30,188 nucleotides of DNA from Treponema sp. (GCA_003455655.1 DMQP01000024.1:1-30188); one strand, 5' to 3'; shown: positions 7,600-17,115, numbered from the stretch's first letter. Notes: generated from the sequence alone by a model not told the origin. Numbers and translations are program-made.

Positions 7600-10068
7600 C
7601 TATTTGTTAACAAGATTGAATGAGAGCGTAAAGTTCCAGTTTTTCCACCAATCTGAAAGAGGCTCTCCAAATTTATTGACAGAAGTAATTCCATCGGAAG
7701 TAAATTTAAAGTTGTTTGTTAAAAGTATTCTCAAGGGGAACTGTTGCATGGTAAGACGCAAACTGGGTCCCCAGCTAAAGTACCAGTCGTTGGGATTTGC
7801 AAAGTCAGAGAAGACAGCTCCCAAATCAGGCTTAATCATAACTGCATCGAGGAACAAATCTATAGAAAGAATTCCAGGTGCTACAGGGAAACGAAGTTCT
7901 GCATAGTTTGCAAGCATACCGTTACCGCGTCCGTAAGTAGTGTTATAAATTTGATAGCCACGTCCGTAGAACATTCCGTCTACATAGAGTTTGCTTGTGT
8001 CTTTGATTGTAGTTCCTACTGCTGGAACTTGGAATGAAAGACCAGAGTAAAGGGCAAGCACTAACTTTACGCCCCATGTTTCTGTAACTGGTTTATCTAA
8101 AAGTGTAAAGTAGAGTTCACCTTTTGTTTCGCTACGAAGGAAAAATTCTGTTTCACCAAAATCGCCAATACGAGGAATAAGACCGCGCCAAGTAAGCTGT
8201 TCGCTCACAAACCATCCCTTAGAAGGATCGTAGTTTATGTCACGACCGTCTGCAGAAAATTTTCCGTAGATTGCCGTACTGGGAGACCAGTTATTTCCGT
8301 AAGCACTAACTGAATAATCGACAGGAGTATAAAGTGCAGCATCATAAATGTTGTAGACCATGCTACCGGTAATACCGCCAGTTGCAGTTAAAACAGCCCA
8401 GTCATAAGTCCACCATCTGCTAAAAGAAGCACCAACATTAAACGAAAGCTGGTGATATTCCATATAGTGAGAATTAATTTCCAAATCTCCAGAAGAAGGA
8501 GAAAGATAGTTTCGCAAAGTGTACTGCTTGGTGTGAGAGAAGCCAGCAGAAATGTTCATGCTAATAGGAAGACCAAAGAGCCAACTTTGACCGTAACCAA
8601 AGTTAATAGACTGTTCTTCGGTTGCCAGTTTAATTCCCGCAGACAAAGAGCGACCTTCTCCAAAGAGGTTGGTATCTTGAATAGATGCCATAAGTGCAAT
8701 AGGAAATTCATTTGAGTTACCCATACCGCTGAAAGTAAGTCCAGCAGTAAGAGAGACTGTGTTTTGTTCCTCTACACTAAAAATAACATCAACAAGATTT
8801 TCTTCTGAACCCATCTGAACATCGGGAATGATGTTTGAAAAGTACTGCAGATTGTAGAGACTACGCATTGCAGAATAGAGTTTTGTGTTTGAATAAATGT
8901 CACCAGATTCAATGGGGATTTCGCGAGTGATAACATAATCTTTTGTGCGTTCATTACCCTTTACGATAATGTTTTCGACATGGCTTCGATTACGCTCTTC
9001 GATAACAATCTGATAGGTAACCGTTTTTGTATCTGGATCTTTGGTAACAAAAGGCTGAAACTGATTAGATGTATAACCACTGTTTACATACAGCTGCTGA
9101 ACTGCAATAATTGATTCATTGAGTTTTGTTTCGTTAAAGACATCGCCAGGCTGCATGGTAACAAGAGCTTGAATTTGTTCGGTAGAGAAAACTTTGTTTC
9201 CCAAGAATGTAATTCCGCCGAATGTATACTGAGAACCTTCTTGCAGTACGAAAGTAATAGCAAGTTCTTCGCGTTTTTTTGATTCATTAAAAGTTGTGTC
9301 TCTAACAACATCTACAATTTTTGCATCAATGTAGCCGTGGTCATGATAGTAGGCAATAAGCGCTTGTTTATCAACTTCAAGCACAGACTCTTGGAAATAA
9401 CCCTTGTTGAGCACACCTTCTTTTTTGAGTGTTAACTTGCGTGAAAGGGTTCGGTCAGAAGCAATGGTATTGCCCTGAAAGTTAATGGCAGTAACAACGG
9501 TTGTTGTTCCCTCGTCAATACGGAAGGTAACGACAATGCCCTCTGCTGTTTCTTCGGTGGTAGAAGACACATGTACAGAAGTAAAACCTTTGCTTATGTA
9601 CAAATTGCGTAAAGCGCGTTCGTCAACCAGAACTTTCGCTTGATTGTAAATATCTTTTGCTTTTACAGAAACCGTATCTTTAAGTTCGTTATTTTTGATT
9701 TTGCTGTTACCCAAAAAAACAACTTTTGAAACAACAGGATTTTCTTGAACAACAAGCACAATTGAAACAGACTTACGAGCAGCGTCACCAGGAACCGCTT
9801 CGGGAATAACATCGCTAAAATAATCGAGAGCAAAAACTCGGTTAAGAAGATCTGCAAACAAATCGTCAGAAAATTCTTTTCCAATGTAAGCACTGGTTAC
9901 GCCGTCAAGATCAGATGCTTTTATATTTTGTAAGCCAGAAAAAGTCACTGTACGAATAGGTTTTCCATAATACCATTCTGAATTTTGAGCAAAGGCAGGA
10001 AGACAAAGACCTGCAAGCAAAAAAACTAATGCGATGGCACTTTTGACGGTGCGGTGTAGACTGCGCAT
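7600..10068 (-). CDS. bamA: Outer-membrane protein assembly factor BamA
   Basis: 822 aa. The signal peptide ends near AFAQ (residue 28). Residues about 35-435 hold five POTRA-like repeats, seen as recurring units with F-x-G-N (FLGNSKI, FQGNTIA, FLGNKVF, VKGNERT). The C-terminal half (about 440-822) is a beta-barrel rich in alternating aromatic and polar residues, with the loop-6 motif GRGY (Arg703) that matches the family V/I-R-G-F/Y. BamA inserts beta-barrel proteins into the outer membrane. The last residues are LSFNLVNK, without the terminal Phe/Trp common in proteobacterial barrels. AGAGGGG precedes the ATG. Between tamB and skp, it forms an outer-membrane biogenesis operon; the T. pallidum counterpart is Tp92 (TP0326). 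Confidence 0.95.
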   Translation of the reverse strand: MRSLHRTVKSAIALVFLLAGLCLPAFAQNSEWYYGKPIRTVTFSGLQNIKASDLDGVTSAYIGKEFSDDLFADLLNRVFALDYFSDVIPEAVPGDAARKSVSIVLVVQENPVVSKVVFLGNSKIKNNELKDTVSVKAKDIYNQAKVLVDERALRNLYISKGFTSVHVSSTTEETAEGIVVTFRIDEGTTTVVTAINFQGNTIASDRTLSRKLTLKKEGVLNKGYFQESVLEVDKQALIAYYHDHGYIDAKIVDVVRDTTFNESKKREELAITFVLQEGSQYTFGGITFLGNKVFSTEQIQALVTMQPGDVFNETKLNESIIAVQQLYVNSGYTSNQFQPFVTKDPDTKTVTYQIVIEERNRSHVENIIVKGNERTKDYVITREIPIESGDIYSNTKLYSAMRSLYNLQYFSNIIPDVQMGSEENLVDVIFSVEEQNTVSLTAGLTFSGMGNSNEFPIALMASIQDTNLFGEGRSLSAGIKLATEEQSINFGYGQSWLFGLPISMNISAGFSHTKQYTLRNYLSPSSGDLEINSHYMEYHQLSFNVGASFSRWWTYDWAVLTATGGITGSMVYNIYDAALYTPVDYSVSAYGNNWSPSTAIYGKFSADGRDINYDPSKGWFVSEQLTWRGLIPRIGDFGETEFFLRSETKGELYFTLLDKPVTETWGVKLVLALYSGLSFQVPAVGTTIKDTSKLYVDGMFYGRGYQIYNTTYGRGNGMLANYAELRFPVAPGILSIDLFLDAVMIKPDLGAVFSDFANPNDWYFSWGPSLRLTMQQFPLRILLTNNFKFTSDGITSVNKFGEPLSDWWKNWNFTLSFNLVNK

Positions 10069-10086
10069 ACAACCCCTCTTTTTTTA

Positions 10087-13000
10087 TTAGAACGTTAACC
10101 GCCACGAAAGCGTAACCGATGTTGACGAAACCACAGTATCAGCAAAGTTTTCCAAGTCAGGAGCAAAATTCCACCTGATATTGGCAAAGGGTGCTTCCAT
10201 TTCCAAACCTATTTCTGGCTGGAAGACGATGCCTCCTGTTTCACTGCCACTCATATCTTTATTTTCGTCATACGTCCAGTGTAGCATTGCATCCGCATAC
10301 AGTGACGTTCCGAAGTATTTACCTATGTAAACAGTCGAATTATCGAAATAGTTACCGATTGAAGACCGTTTTGCAACTGAACTTGCAGAAGTATCGAGTC
10401 CCGACCGAACGGCATTCTGCAAGAGCGATGTTCGTATAGAGAATATATCAAAATTCAGTAAATCACGCAATGCATCCTCTATTTTTCTTACTACTGCAAC
10501 CTGAACACCATAGTCTACCGTTGAAAGCAAAAGAGCCGAAACACTTGTAGAGTCTGCCAGTGCCACTTGCCCCAAAAGTTGATACAGTTCGCTTTCAGAT
10601 TTTGCCGGATTAGCATACAGACGTGGAGTAAACTGTGACAAATACTGACGGTTAGCTTCAAGCGTTATGGTTACCGAATCTCCGTTAGTGTCTCGCTCAC
10701 GAGTTTCTGCACGAACGGTAATAAGTGGATCCATTTTTGCCTGTGTTTCGTTAAGTGACACCGAACCTTCTTTTACATAGAAGTTGCGGTTTAAGTAAGA
10801 AACTTCTCCGCCCCGCAAAGAAACATCGCCTTTAACCGCCCAGGTGTTGTTTGAAGTATCAAGCACAATGTCTACTTCGTTACCAGGGGCAATAAGACTG
10901 CGCAAAAGAGGATTTAATTCAAGACGAACTTTTTCTCCAACCGTAAAGTGGATGTTTGCGGCAATATCAACAGGCAGTTTTTGTTCCCCAGAATTTTTAG
11001 CCGCTTGTGCTGCTTCCCTTTCTGCTTTTTTCTTAAGGGGATTAGAATAAAAGTCATCGTCCTCATCATCTAAATCATCAGAAGAATCCATAAGACTAAT
11101 TGTTGTGTTTTTAACTTCAAGTTCTCCCTGAGCTTCAAGCATAGCGTCTTCAAAGTCAAGATTCATACTTACCAGAGCACGGCCTTTTACACGGGCAAGG
11201 TCGGTACGAATGTCTACAGGAATACCTCTGTCTCCTACAGAAGCAAGATAGGCACGCATACTAGAAAGAGACCAACGGTCAAACTCAAGTGTTGCACGGG
11301 CAGTAAGAGCAGTGTCTTTTATTTTAAACTCTGTAGGCGGAACATTGAGTGTATTTTCAAAAAGAGACAGCTGAATTTTTGGTGTGGTAAAATGATCTGA
11401 AATATACGAGGGAACATTAAAGTCAAAGTTGGTTAAAACAAAAGAACCTTCCATTGCGGGATCGGTTGCAAGCCCCGAAATGCTTAAGTCACCTTCGAGC
11501 ACACCTTTGTAAACAGAAAATAAATCTGTGTTGATAAGAAAGGCAAGTTGTGACATGTCAAGATAAAAGTTTGAAAGATTAAACTGAATTGCTTCTGTAG
11601 TTATATTTCCGTTCAAAATAAAATGAAGCGGTTTTGATTCTTCTACCGCAAGGGCTAACTGTCCATTGTCAAACAAATATCCAGATGCACCAAAGTAGTC
11701 GTCTGTTCGGAATTCCCACATTTCAGAAGCATCGTCTTTGTAGCGATTCAATTCTAAGTGAAGAGGTATTGAAGTAGACAGCAGGTTACCGCTTACTTTT
11801 GAAGAATCGATTGCAAGTGAAAAATTATCTGGCAGTGCAAGCATTGCTAACAGTGGCGTATTTTCTGGATAGGGTTCATCTTGATTTTGCAATGTTATGG
11901 TAAGTGGTGCTTTTAATGTCTTACCCATAAAGGCCATATCAAGCGTTGCCTGAGCAAGACCACTAAATGATTCAAGTTCAATTCCTGCAGCAACATTTAA
12001 AAGTTTTATGTCGTTCCAAGAAGCAGAAAGATTTGAAATGCCAAATGTTCCGTCTTCAAGAAGAGCGTTTCCTGCTGCATGGAAAGCCTTACCGTTAAAG
12101 TCAACCGAAACATCTTTAAGTGAAACAGAAAGGAAAGGATTGTCTAAAGTTCCGCTTAACTGAGCCTGAGCAGAGAGTGTGTCGTCTGGATGCTGTCCTG
12201 CTAAGAAGCGAGTCATAAGCAGTGAACTTATATCAAGCTGAGCATCCCAGAACCAATCTGACTGAAGACTTTGTAGAGAGAGTGCTTTTGCGTAGGGATT
12301 GGTAAGAGAAGTATACAGTTCTATTCTTTCACGAGAACTGTCACTTGCTGCTCCTACCTGTAATGTAAAGGCGTCTATAACATCTTCGTCTTTACTCCAA
12401 ATGAAAAATCCGTCACCAGAGAGAGCCGAAGCATTATCTGCATAGGAAAGACTAGAAATAATAAAACTTTGCTCAGAAAGATTTCCTGTAAGGGCTAGAC
12501 GTGGCATAAAGGAAAGCGTACCACTCATTTCTTCTGCCTCGAAGCGAGCAATCTGCATAGCAAAGCCAAAGTTTTTTGAATAGGTGAAAGAAGAATCGAG
12601 GGAAAGTGAAACAAGATAAGGGTCTATGCTTATGGGAAGAGAAGCTATTGTTGCTGTTCCCGAAAGAGGAGAACTCAATGATGATGATATTGCAAGTCCA
12701 TAATCTCCTGTTATAGAAAGCCACTTACCGTCAGTAACAGAACCAGACAAACTGTAGGGAATGCGATTGAACTGAAGGTCTGCAGTAAAGAAAGCAGATT
12801 GTTGTTCAAGAGAAAGATCTATATCTGCAGAAGCTTCAAGATACTGTTTTGCAAAAGCAACTTGTAAAGATGTTACCGAAATAGATTCATCGTTTCCGTC
12901 AAACGAAGCTATGGCAACAAGAGGATCTTCGTCTTCTGTGCTTGCAACAACCATGTAGGGTGTGTTAAAGGTTACTGAAGTTAAATCAGAAGAAACATAA

Positions 13001-14631
13001 AGTTCTGAAGCCATAATGAAACGTTCTAAGGCAGGAGCAATATCGGTAAGGGTTTTCTGCATGTCACCTTCAAGAACAGCACCTGCCGCCTTTGCAATGG
13101 AATCAAGATAGAATGAATCCACTGCAACAGAAAGTTCAAGCCAGGGGAAGTTTCCTGAAACAAAAGTTCCCGATGCATTAAAGGAACCTGGCACATCTGA
13201 TTCTAGATGGGTATAGTCGCTAAAGGAAAGTTCAAAAGCCCATGTATCATCTACAGGAACAAAATCAAGTTGAACAGCATTTATACTTTGAATGGTATTC
13301 ATTGCTGTATCGGTAAAAGCAAGCTCTGGAATGTAACCAGAAAAACCGTCACCTACAGGGTCAAGAAAAAGTTGTGCAGAAAGATAATTTCCGTTGGGCA
13401 GTTTGAAATAATGTAAGTCTGCTTGTCCAGACGGTTGCATGCGCTCAATGTTATAAGAACCGCTTGCCTTTCCCGAAACCAAAGAACCTTTTGCTTCGAC
13501 TGAACCCACAGAAATTGTTTCATTGTTACCACTTAGTGAAAAAGAAAGACTTTGTCCTTGCGGTGCAAGTTTTTTTGCAAAATCGACAGCAGCATTTGTT
13601 GTCCACATAAGCGAGTGTTTTCTAACATTGTACAGAAGAGAAAAATTTCCGCTTAGGGTTGAACCTACAAACTGCTGAGCAAGGTCTGGAAGTGGTGGCA
13701 CTTTTACTAACTGAAAGGGGTTAAAGTTCTGCATGGAAACTTCAACATCTACATCTGCATTTTCAAGATTTATATCTGCTGTAACGACATAAGGCAAAAG
13801 ACGCTGTGTTGACAGAATGTTTAAGTGTTGGTCGTTGTAACGAGCAAGAAATTCTCCTCGGTGAACGGTGTAACTTGCAGCACTGTTTTCGGTAACCGAA
13901 AGCATAAGCGAACTATCATCAAGACGAGGCAATAATGTTCCGCTTAAAGTAAAGGCAAAACCGGCAGTATCATTTTTTAAAGCAGGAATGTTTGCAATGG
14001 CAGTTCCCCGTCCAGAGACAGAAAGCGATGACGCATCATCTGTTTTTTTTGCACGGAGATTTTTTACAAACACATGTGCATCTATGTATGCATTTTTTAC
14101 CGTTACATCAGTATTTTTTACCACTACTGCAAAGGGAAAAGCATAGAGTATGTTCGAAAGCATCTTTCTCATGTCGGGAGTAAGTAACTGCTCATGGTAT
14201 TCATTAGGAGTGTGTCCTAAAAGGCGGTAATTTATAGCATCTACAAAGTGCCAGTTGGCATCTAAATCCATAAAAACAGAAGCATTGTTAACAGTTAATT
14301 TATTAAAGGCTTCTTCTAAGTTTCCTGCCAAAAGTTTTTTTAAGTCATAGGAAAGAACAGCTTTTTTTGCTGTAAGTAAAATATCTCCAGTGAGTGCGTC
14401 TTTGACCTCTATACCTTTTATACGAATTCCTGCTAAAATAGAGGGCGAAAGCGATTTATACGAAATAACAAGGTCTGTCTTTTCAGTTAACAAAGACATA
14501 TACTTAACTTCAGCAGCAGAAAGAGCATCGTTTACACGCCTATACACTGGCTGTAGAGCTGCAAGTGCCGCTGCAAAAATCATGAGGAAAAGTATAAGTC
14601 CTATGACTGTTTTGAGAACCTTCGATTTCAT
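10087..14631 (-). CDS. tamB: TamB-family translocation and assembly module protein (AsmA-like, DUF490)
   Basis: 1514 aa. One N-terminal membrane segment (about residues 7-27) anchors it in the inner membrane. A very long region of amphipathic beta strands follows (about 40-1150), as expected for a hydrophobic groove across the periplasm. The conserved C-terminal TamB domain is clear: VSLRGGEVSYLNRNFYV, a DPLITVRAETRE stretch, then SESELYQLLGQ near residues 1335-1345. Family members carry lipid or help insert outer-membrane proteins. No TamA is present; next to bamA it may work with BamA, as reported for Borrelia. Unusual is a charged linker near residues 1180-1215 with a run of Asp/Glu followed by Lys and Ala. 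It is the first gene of its operon; no good Shine-Dalgarno is visible. Confidence 0.92.
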   Translation of the reverse strand: MKSKVLKTVIGLILFLMIFAAALAALQPVYRRVNDALSAAEVKYMSLLTEKTDLVISYKSLSPSILAGIRIKGIEVKDALTGDILLTAKKAVLSYDLKKLLAGNLEEAFNKLTVNNASVFMDLDANWHFVDAINYRLLGHTPNEYHEQLLTPDMRKMLSNILYAFPFAVVVKNTDVTVKNAYIDAHVFVKNLRAKKTDDASSLSVSGRGTAIANIPALKNDTAGFAFTLSGTLLPRLDDSSLMLSVTENSAASYTVHRGEFLARYNDQHLNILSTQRLLPYVVTADINLENADVDVEVSMQNFNPFQLVKVPPLPDLAQQFVGSTLSGNFSLLYNVRKHSLMWTTNAAVDFAKKLAPQGQSLSFSLSGNNETISVGSVEAKGSLVSGKASGSYNIERMQPSGQADLHYFKLPNGNYLSAQLFLDPVGDGFSGYIPELAFTDTAMNTIQSINAVQLDFVPVDDTWAFELSFSDYTHLESDVPGSFNASGTFVSGNFPWLELSVAVDSFYLDSIAKAAGAVLEGDMQKTLTDIAPALERFIMASELYVSSDLTSVTFNTPYMVVASTEDEDPLVAIASFDGNDESISVTSLQVAFAKQYLEASADIDLSLEQQSAFFTADLQFNRIPYSLSGSVTDGKWLSITGDYGLAISSSLSSPLSGTATIASLPISIDPYLVSLSLDSSFTYSKNFGFAMQIARFEAEEMSGTLSFMPRLALTGNLSEQSFIISSLSYADNASALSGDGFFIWSKDEDVIDAFTLQVGAASDSSRERIELYTSLTNPYAKALSLQSLQSDWFWDAQLDISSLLMTRFLAGQHPDDTLSAQAQLSGTLDNPFLSVSLKDVSVDFNGKAFHAAGNALLEDGTFGISNLSASWNDIKLLNVAAGIELESFSGLAQATLDMAFMGKTLKAPLTITLQNQDEPYPENTPLLAMLALPDNFSLAIDSSKVSGNLLSTSIPLHLELNRYKDDASEMWEFRTDDYFGASGYLFDNGQLALAVEESKPLHFILNGNITTEAIQFNLSNFYLDMSQLAFLINTDLFSVYKGVLEGDLSISGLATDPAMEGSFVLTNFDFNVPSYISDHFTTPKIQLSLFENTLNVPPTEFKIKDTALTARATLEFDRWSLSSMRAYLASVGDRGIPVDIRTDLARVKGRALVSMNLDFEDAMLEAQGELEVKNTTISLMDSSDDLDDEDDDFYSNPLKKKAEREAAQAAKNSGEQKLPVDIAANIHFTVGEKVRLELNPLLRSLIAPGNEVDIVLDTSNNTWAVKGDVSLRGGEVSYLNRNFYVKEGSVSLNETQAKMDPLITVRAETRERDTNGDSVTITLEANRQYLSQFTPRLYANPAKSESELYQLLGQVALADSTSVSALLLSTVDYGVQVAVVRKIEDALRDLLNFDIFSIRTSLLQNAVRSGLDTSASSVAKRSSIGNYFDNSTVYIGKYFGTSLYADAMLHWTYDENKDMSGSETGGIVFQPEIGLEMEAPFANIRWNFAPDLENFADTVVSSTSVTLSWRLTF

Positions 14632-14641
14632 ACCATCGTTT

Positions 14642-14662
14642 TATCGGGATTACCCCACGATA
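14642..14662. repeat. Imperfect palindrome in the tmk/tamB divergent gap
   Basis: TATCGGG and CCACGATA face each other across ATTACC between the -10 box and start codon of tamB. It would form a short hairpin in the tamB leader or act as a protein site. The 68-base gap (14632-14699) contains little else beyond the tamB promoter. Confidence 0.3.
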
Positions 14663-14690
14663 TTGTATCAGTTTTTTTGGTTTTATGGAA
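14662..14690 (-). promoter_or_regulatory. Probable promoter of the tamB-bamA-skp-mutS operon
   Basis: On the minus strand, TTCCAT (14690-14685), 17-base spacer, TACAAT (14667-14662). Transcription would start near 14655, giving a leader of about 25 bases. The -35 overlaps the Shine-Dalgarno region of the divergent tmk gene. The -10 is good; the -35 is weaker than others in the window. I could not settle a promoter for tmk. Confidence 0.5.
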
Positions 14691-14699
14691 GATTTTAAC

Positions 14700-15338
14700 A
14701 TGATATTGCAGAATTTTATCGTATTTGAAGGAATTGACGGAGCTGGAACCACCACACAAATAAGACTGCTCAAGCAAAGAACAGAAAAAAAACGCTTTTT
14801 ATTTACCACAGAACCAACTTCCGCCCCCACAGGAAGCTTTTTGCGCTCCATGCTTTCGGGAAAAATTCCGCTCATTCCGCAAACCGCTGCCTATCTTTTT
14901 GCAGCAGACCGAAGTGAACATGTTGATGGTCCCCTTGTCATAGAAGAAGGAAGTCGCTTAGTCACTGGCGTAAAAAAAGCATGTGAACAAAACTACACAG
15001 TTGTATCAGACCGTTATTTATTTTCAAGTCTTGCCTACCAAAGCATTGACTGTGGCATGGATTTGCCCGAGCGCTTAAACGAGGGTTTTGCACTTCCCCG
15101 CCTTTTGTTTTTCTTTGACATAGATCCCAAAGTGTCGCTTGCTCGGGTTAACAGACGAGGTAAAACAGAAATTTACGAAAAGCAAGATTTTCTTATGCGA
15201 ACAAAAGAAGCATACGAAAAAGTTCTGGAACGCTACGAATCTCAAAAAACAGGCATGACCATTATCCGCCTTGATGCAACGCAATCTCCAGAAGCTATTT
15301 CTGACTTTATCTGGAAACATATGAGCGAAGACGCTTAA
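14700..15338 (+). CDS. tmk: Thymidylate kinase (dTMP kinase) with P-loop lysine missing
   Basis: 212 aa from ATG 14700, chosen because GGAAG lies 8 bases upstream; an in-frame ATG at 14685 has no Shine-Dalgarno and would add five residues. The family start is NFIVFEGIDGAG (residues 5-16), then TTTQ, where nearly all thymidylate kinases have K(S/T)TQ; the codons ACC ACC ACA leave no lysine. The DRYLFSSLAYQ motif (about 103-113), with the Asp-Arg that binds dTMP, is intact, as is a lid region with arginines (ARVNRRGKTEIYE). The enzyme makes dTDP for DNA synthesis. Length and other motifs are normal, so I read it as functional, with a changed nucleotide-binding loop. It heads the plus-strand run to the desulfurase. 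Confidence 0.88.
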   Translation: MILQNFIVFEGIDGAGTTTQIRLLKQRTEKKRFLFTTEPTSAPTGSFLRSMLSGKIPLIPQTAAYLFAADRSEHVDGPLVIEEGSRLVTGVKKACEQNYTVVSDRYLFSSLAYQSIDCGMDLPERLNEGFALPRLLFFFDIDPKVSLARVNRRGKTEIYEKQDFLMRTKEAYEKVLERYESQKTGMTIIRLDATQSPEAISDFIWKHMSEDA

Positions 15339-15345
15339 GGCTCTC

Positions 15346-16011
15346 TTGTCTTTTGCCGATACTGTACATGTGAAAAAGACTCTTGTTTCATTTGCAAAAA
15401 AATGTCTCAAACTTGTGCTCATGCTTGCTGTCTGTGCATGTCTCAACACACAAAGTTCTTATGCCTTTGTTGCAAAATACAAGGAAGACTATTACCGCCT
15501 CTACCACATTCACTATCAGCAGTTACCCGATGACTGTATTGAAAACATTTACTGGTTGGAAAAAGCCGTTAACGCAGATTTTTGTAATCCTCAGTATGCA
15601 ATGGCAAGTATTCAAAACGAAGCTCAGTGGGAAAAATATCGTGCACTTTTTATGATGCATGTAAACTTAAAGCTTATTGAACAGTACCTTCGCCTGGGTA
15701 GAATCTACGACAAAGATGTTGCTTATTTTTATGATGCTCCATGGAAAGATGAATATGTGCGCGACTTACAAAAGGCACTGTCTTGTTACGAAGCTGGCTA
15801 CTACTACTGGGAAGAAGCAAAACTGTGGGCAGAAAAAGCAAATGTTACCAAGTTTTACTTTATGTTCATAACCGACCAACAAGCATGGGAAGACGAAAGA
15901 GAACGCATTGTTACGGGAAAGTTAGATTACCAGCGCATTCTTGACAGAGAGACTACACGCGTTAGAAGTGTTATGAATACCTTCCTTGCAATGGAAGACG
16001 AAACATACTAA
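15346..16011 (+). CDS. Exported alpha-helical protein of unknown function
   Basis: 221 aa from TTG 15346, which has TAAGG 5 bases upstream; GTG at 15370 is the alternative and leaves a clean signal peptide (MKKTLVSF and so on). Either way a Lys-rich N-region, a Leu/Met/Ala core and a cut near SSYAF point to export to the periplasm. The mature part is helical and very rich in aromatic residues (YYRLYHIHY, YYYWEEAKLWAEKA), with spacing that recalls TPR-like helix pairs, but no clear TPR signature. No catalytic motif is visible. It starts 7 bases after tmk and ends 9 bases before aroB. I do not recognise the family; it may be restricted to Treponema. Confidence 0.65.
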   Translation: MSFADTVHVKKTLVSFAKKCLKLVLMLAVCACLNTQSSYAFVAKYKEDYYRLYHIHYQQLPDDCIENIYWLEKAVNADFCNPQYAMASIQNEAQWEKYRALFMMHVNLKLIEQYLRLGRIYDKDVAYFYDAPWKDEYVRDLQKALSCYEAGYYYWEEAKLWAEKANVTKFYFMFITDQQAWEDERERIVTGKLDYQRILDRETTRVRSVMNTFLAMEDETY

Positions 16012-16014
16012 AAT
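15986..16014 (+). promoter_or_regulatory. Promoter of aroB giving a probable leaderless transcript
   Basis: TTGCAA (15986-15991), 17-base spacer, TAAAAT (16009-16014), then exactly 6 bases to the aroB ATG at 16021. The start site would fall on the start codon, and no Shine-Dalgarno is present. The promoter lies within the last codons of the upstream gene, and its -10 includes that gene's stop. Confidence 0.6.
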
Positions 16015-16020
16015 ATCCCC

Positions 16021-17115
16021 ATGGAAGCAAATCTTACATACACGCTCAACTTTCCTGAAAATTCAGGTTTTGAAAAAACGGATATATTTTTTTACTCAGG
16101 TCAACCTCAACTGCAATCTGTCTTTTTTGATGGAAATGAACAGCAAGCACCCATGCGACTTTTTGTAACCGATTCTACAATTGCAAAACTGCCAGCTTTT
16201 GATTCATTTACACAAAACTTCCGCCAAGGAAAAGATTTTCTAACTGTTCTTCCAGCTGGAGAAGCTTACAAAGACATAGAACATGTTCTTGAAATTGTAC
16301 GAACTGCACTGGAACACAACTTTGACAGAGGCTGTCTCTTCGTTGCTATAGGTGGCGGTGTTATTTGCGACATGACAGGATTTGCTGCTTCTCTGTTTAA
16401 GCGAGGAGTTGCTGTTGCCTTTGTTCCCACAACATTACTTGCTATGGTAGATGCAAGCGTTGGCGGAAAAACAGGTTGTGATTTTGATGGATATAAAAAC
16501 ATGATTGGTGCCTTCTATCCTGCAAAAACACTTTATATCTGGCCTTCCTTCGTACAATCGCTTCCCGCAAAAGAATATAAATCTGGGCTTGCAGAAGCAA
16601 TTAAAACAGCGCTTCTTTTTTTACCAGAAACCACAGAACTGCTTTTACAAAATGAAGCCTTAATAAATAGTCGTGACAGTAAAAGCATTGAACAATTGAT
16701 TGTTGCTTGTGTAAAAGCAAAGGCATCTGTTGTGCACAGAGACTTGCGCGAAAAAGGAGAAAGAGCTTTTTTAAACTTAGGGCACACTTTTGGTCATGCG
16801 CTTGAAAGTGTAATGGGCTTAGGAAAAATAACTCATGGAGAAGCAGTTGCATGGGGAATTGCTCGAGCAGCAGATCTTTCTCTTTCGTTAGCTTTATGCT
16901 CCGAAACATTCTGTCAAAAAACAAAAGACTTGTTACAACGTTACCAATACGACACAGAAGCAAAAGCGCTTCTTGCACAAGACTTACTTACTGCAATGAA
17001 AAAAGACAAAAAGAACAAAGCATCTGGTCAACTAAGAGTTATTATTCAAACAGACATTGCACAAAATAAAATTATTGATGTAACAGATGAACAAGTAATG
17101 CAGGTACTCAAATGA
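16021..17115 (+). CDS. aroB: 3-dehydroquinate synthase
   Basis: 364 aa, normal length. It converts DAHP to 3-dehydroquinate using NAD and a divalent metal, the second step of the shikimate pathway. Seen: the NAD-binding GGGVICDMTGF (about 111-121), then PTTLLAMVDASVGGKTG (about 139-155), the NMIG segment, the SGLAEAIKT metal-ligand region, and NLGHTFGHALE with metal-binding histidines, followed by HGEAVAWG. The ATG overlaps no Shine-Dalgarno but follows a promoter. The stop overlaps the next start by four bases (ATGA). No other shikimate gene is in the window. Confidence 0.95.
   Translation: MEANLTYTLNFPENSGFEKTDIFFYSGQPQLQSVFFDGNEQQAPMRLFVTDSTIAKLPAFDSFTQNFRQGKDFLTVLPAGEAYKDIEHVLEIVRTALEHNFDRGCLFVAIGGGVICDMTGFAASLFKRGVAVAFVPTTLLAMVDASVGGKTGCDFDGYKNMIGAFYPAKTLYIWPSFVQSLPAKEYKSGLAEAIKTALLFLPETTELLLQNEALINSRDSKSIEQLIVACVKAKASVVHRDLREKGERAFLNLGHTFGHALESVMGLGKITHGEAVAWGIARAADLSLSLALCSETFCQKTKDLLQRYQYDTEAKALLAQDLLTAMKKDKKNKASGQLRVIIQTDIAQNKIIDVTDEQVMQVLK

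Noticed and set aside
14685..14699. Upstream in-frame ATG for tmk
   Set aside because: No Shine-Dalgarno precedes it, and its own codons supply the GGAAG site for the ATG at 14700; the family also begins near there.
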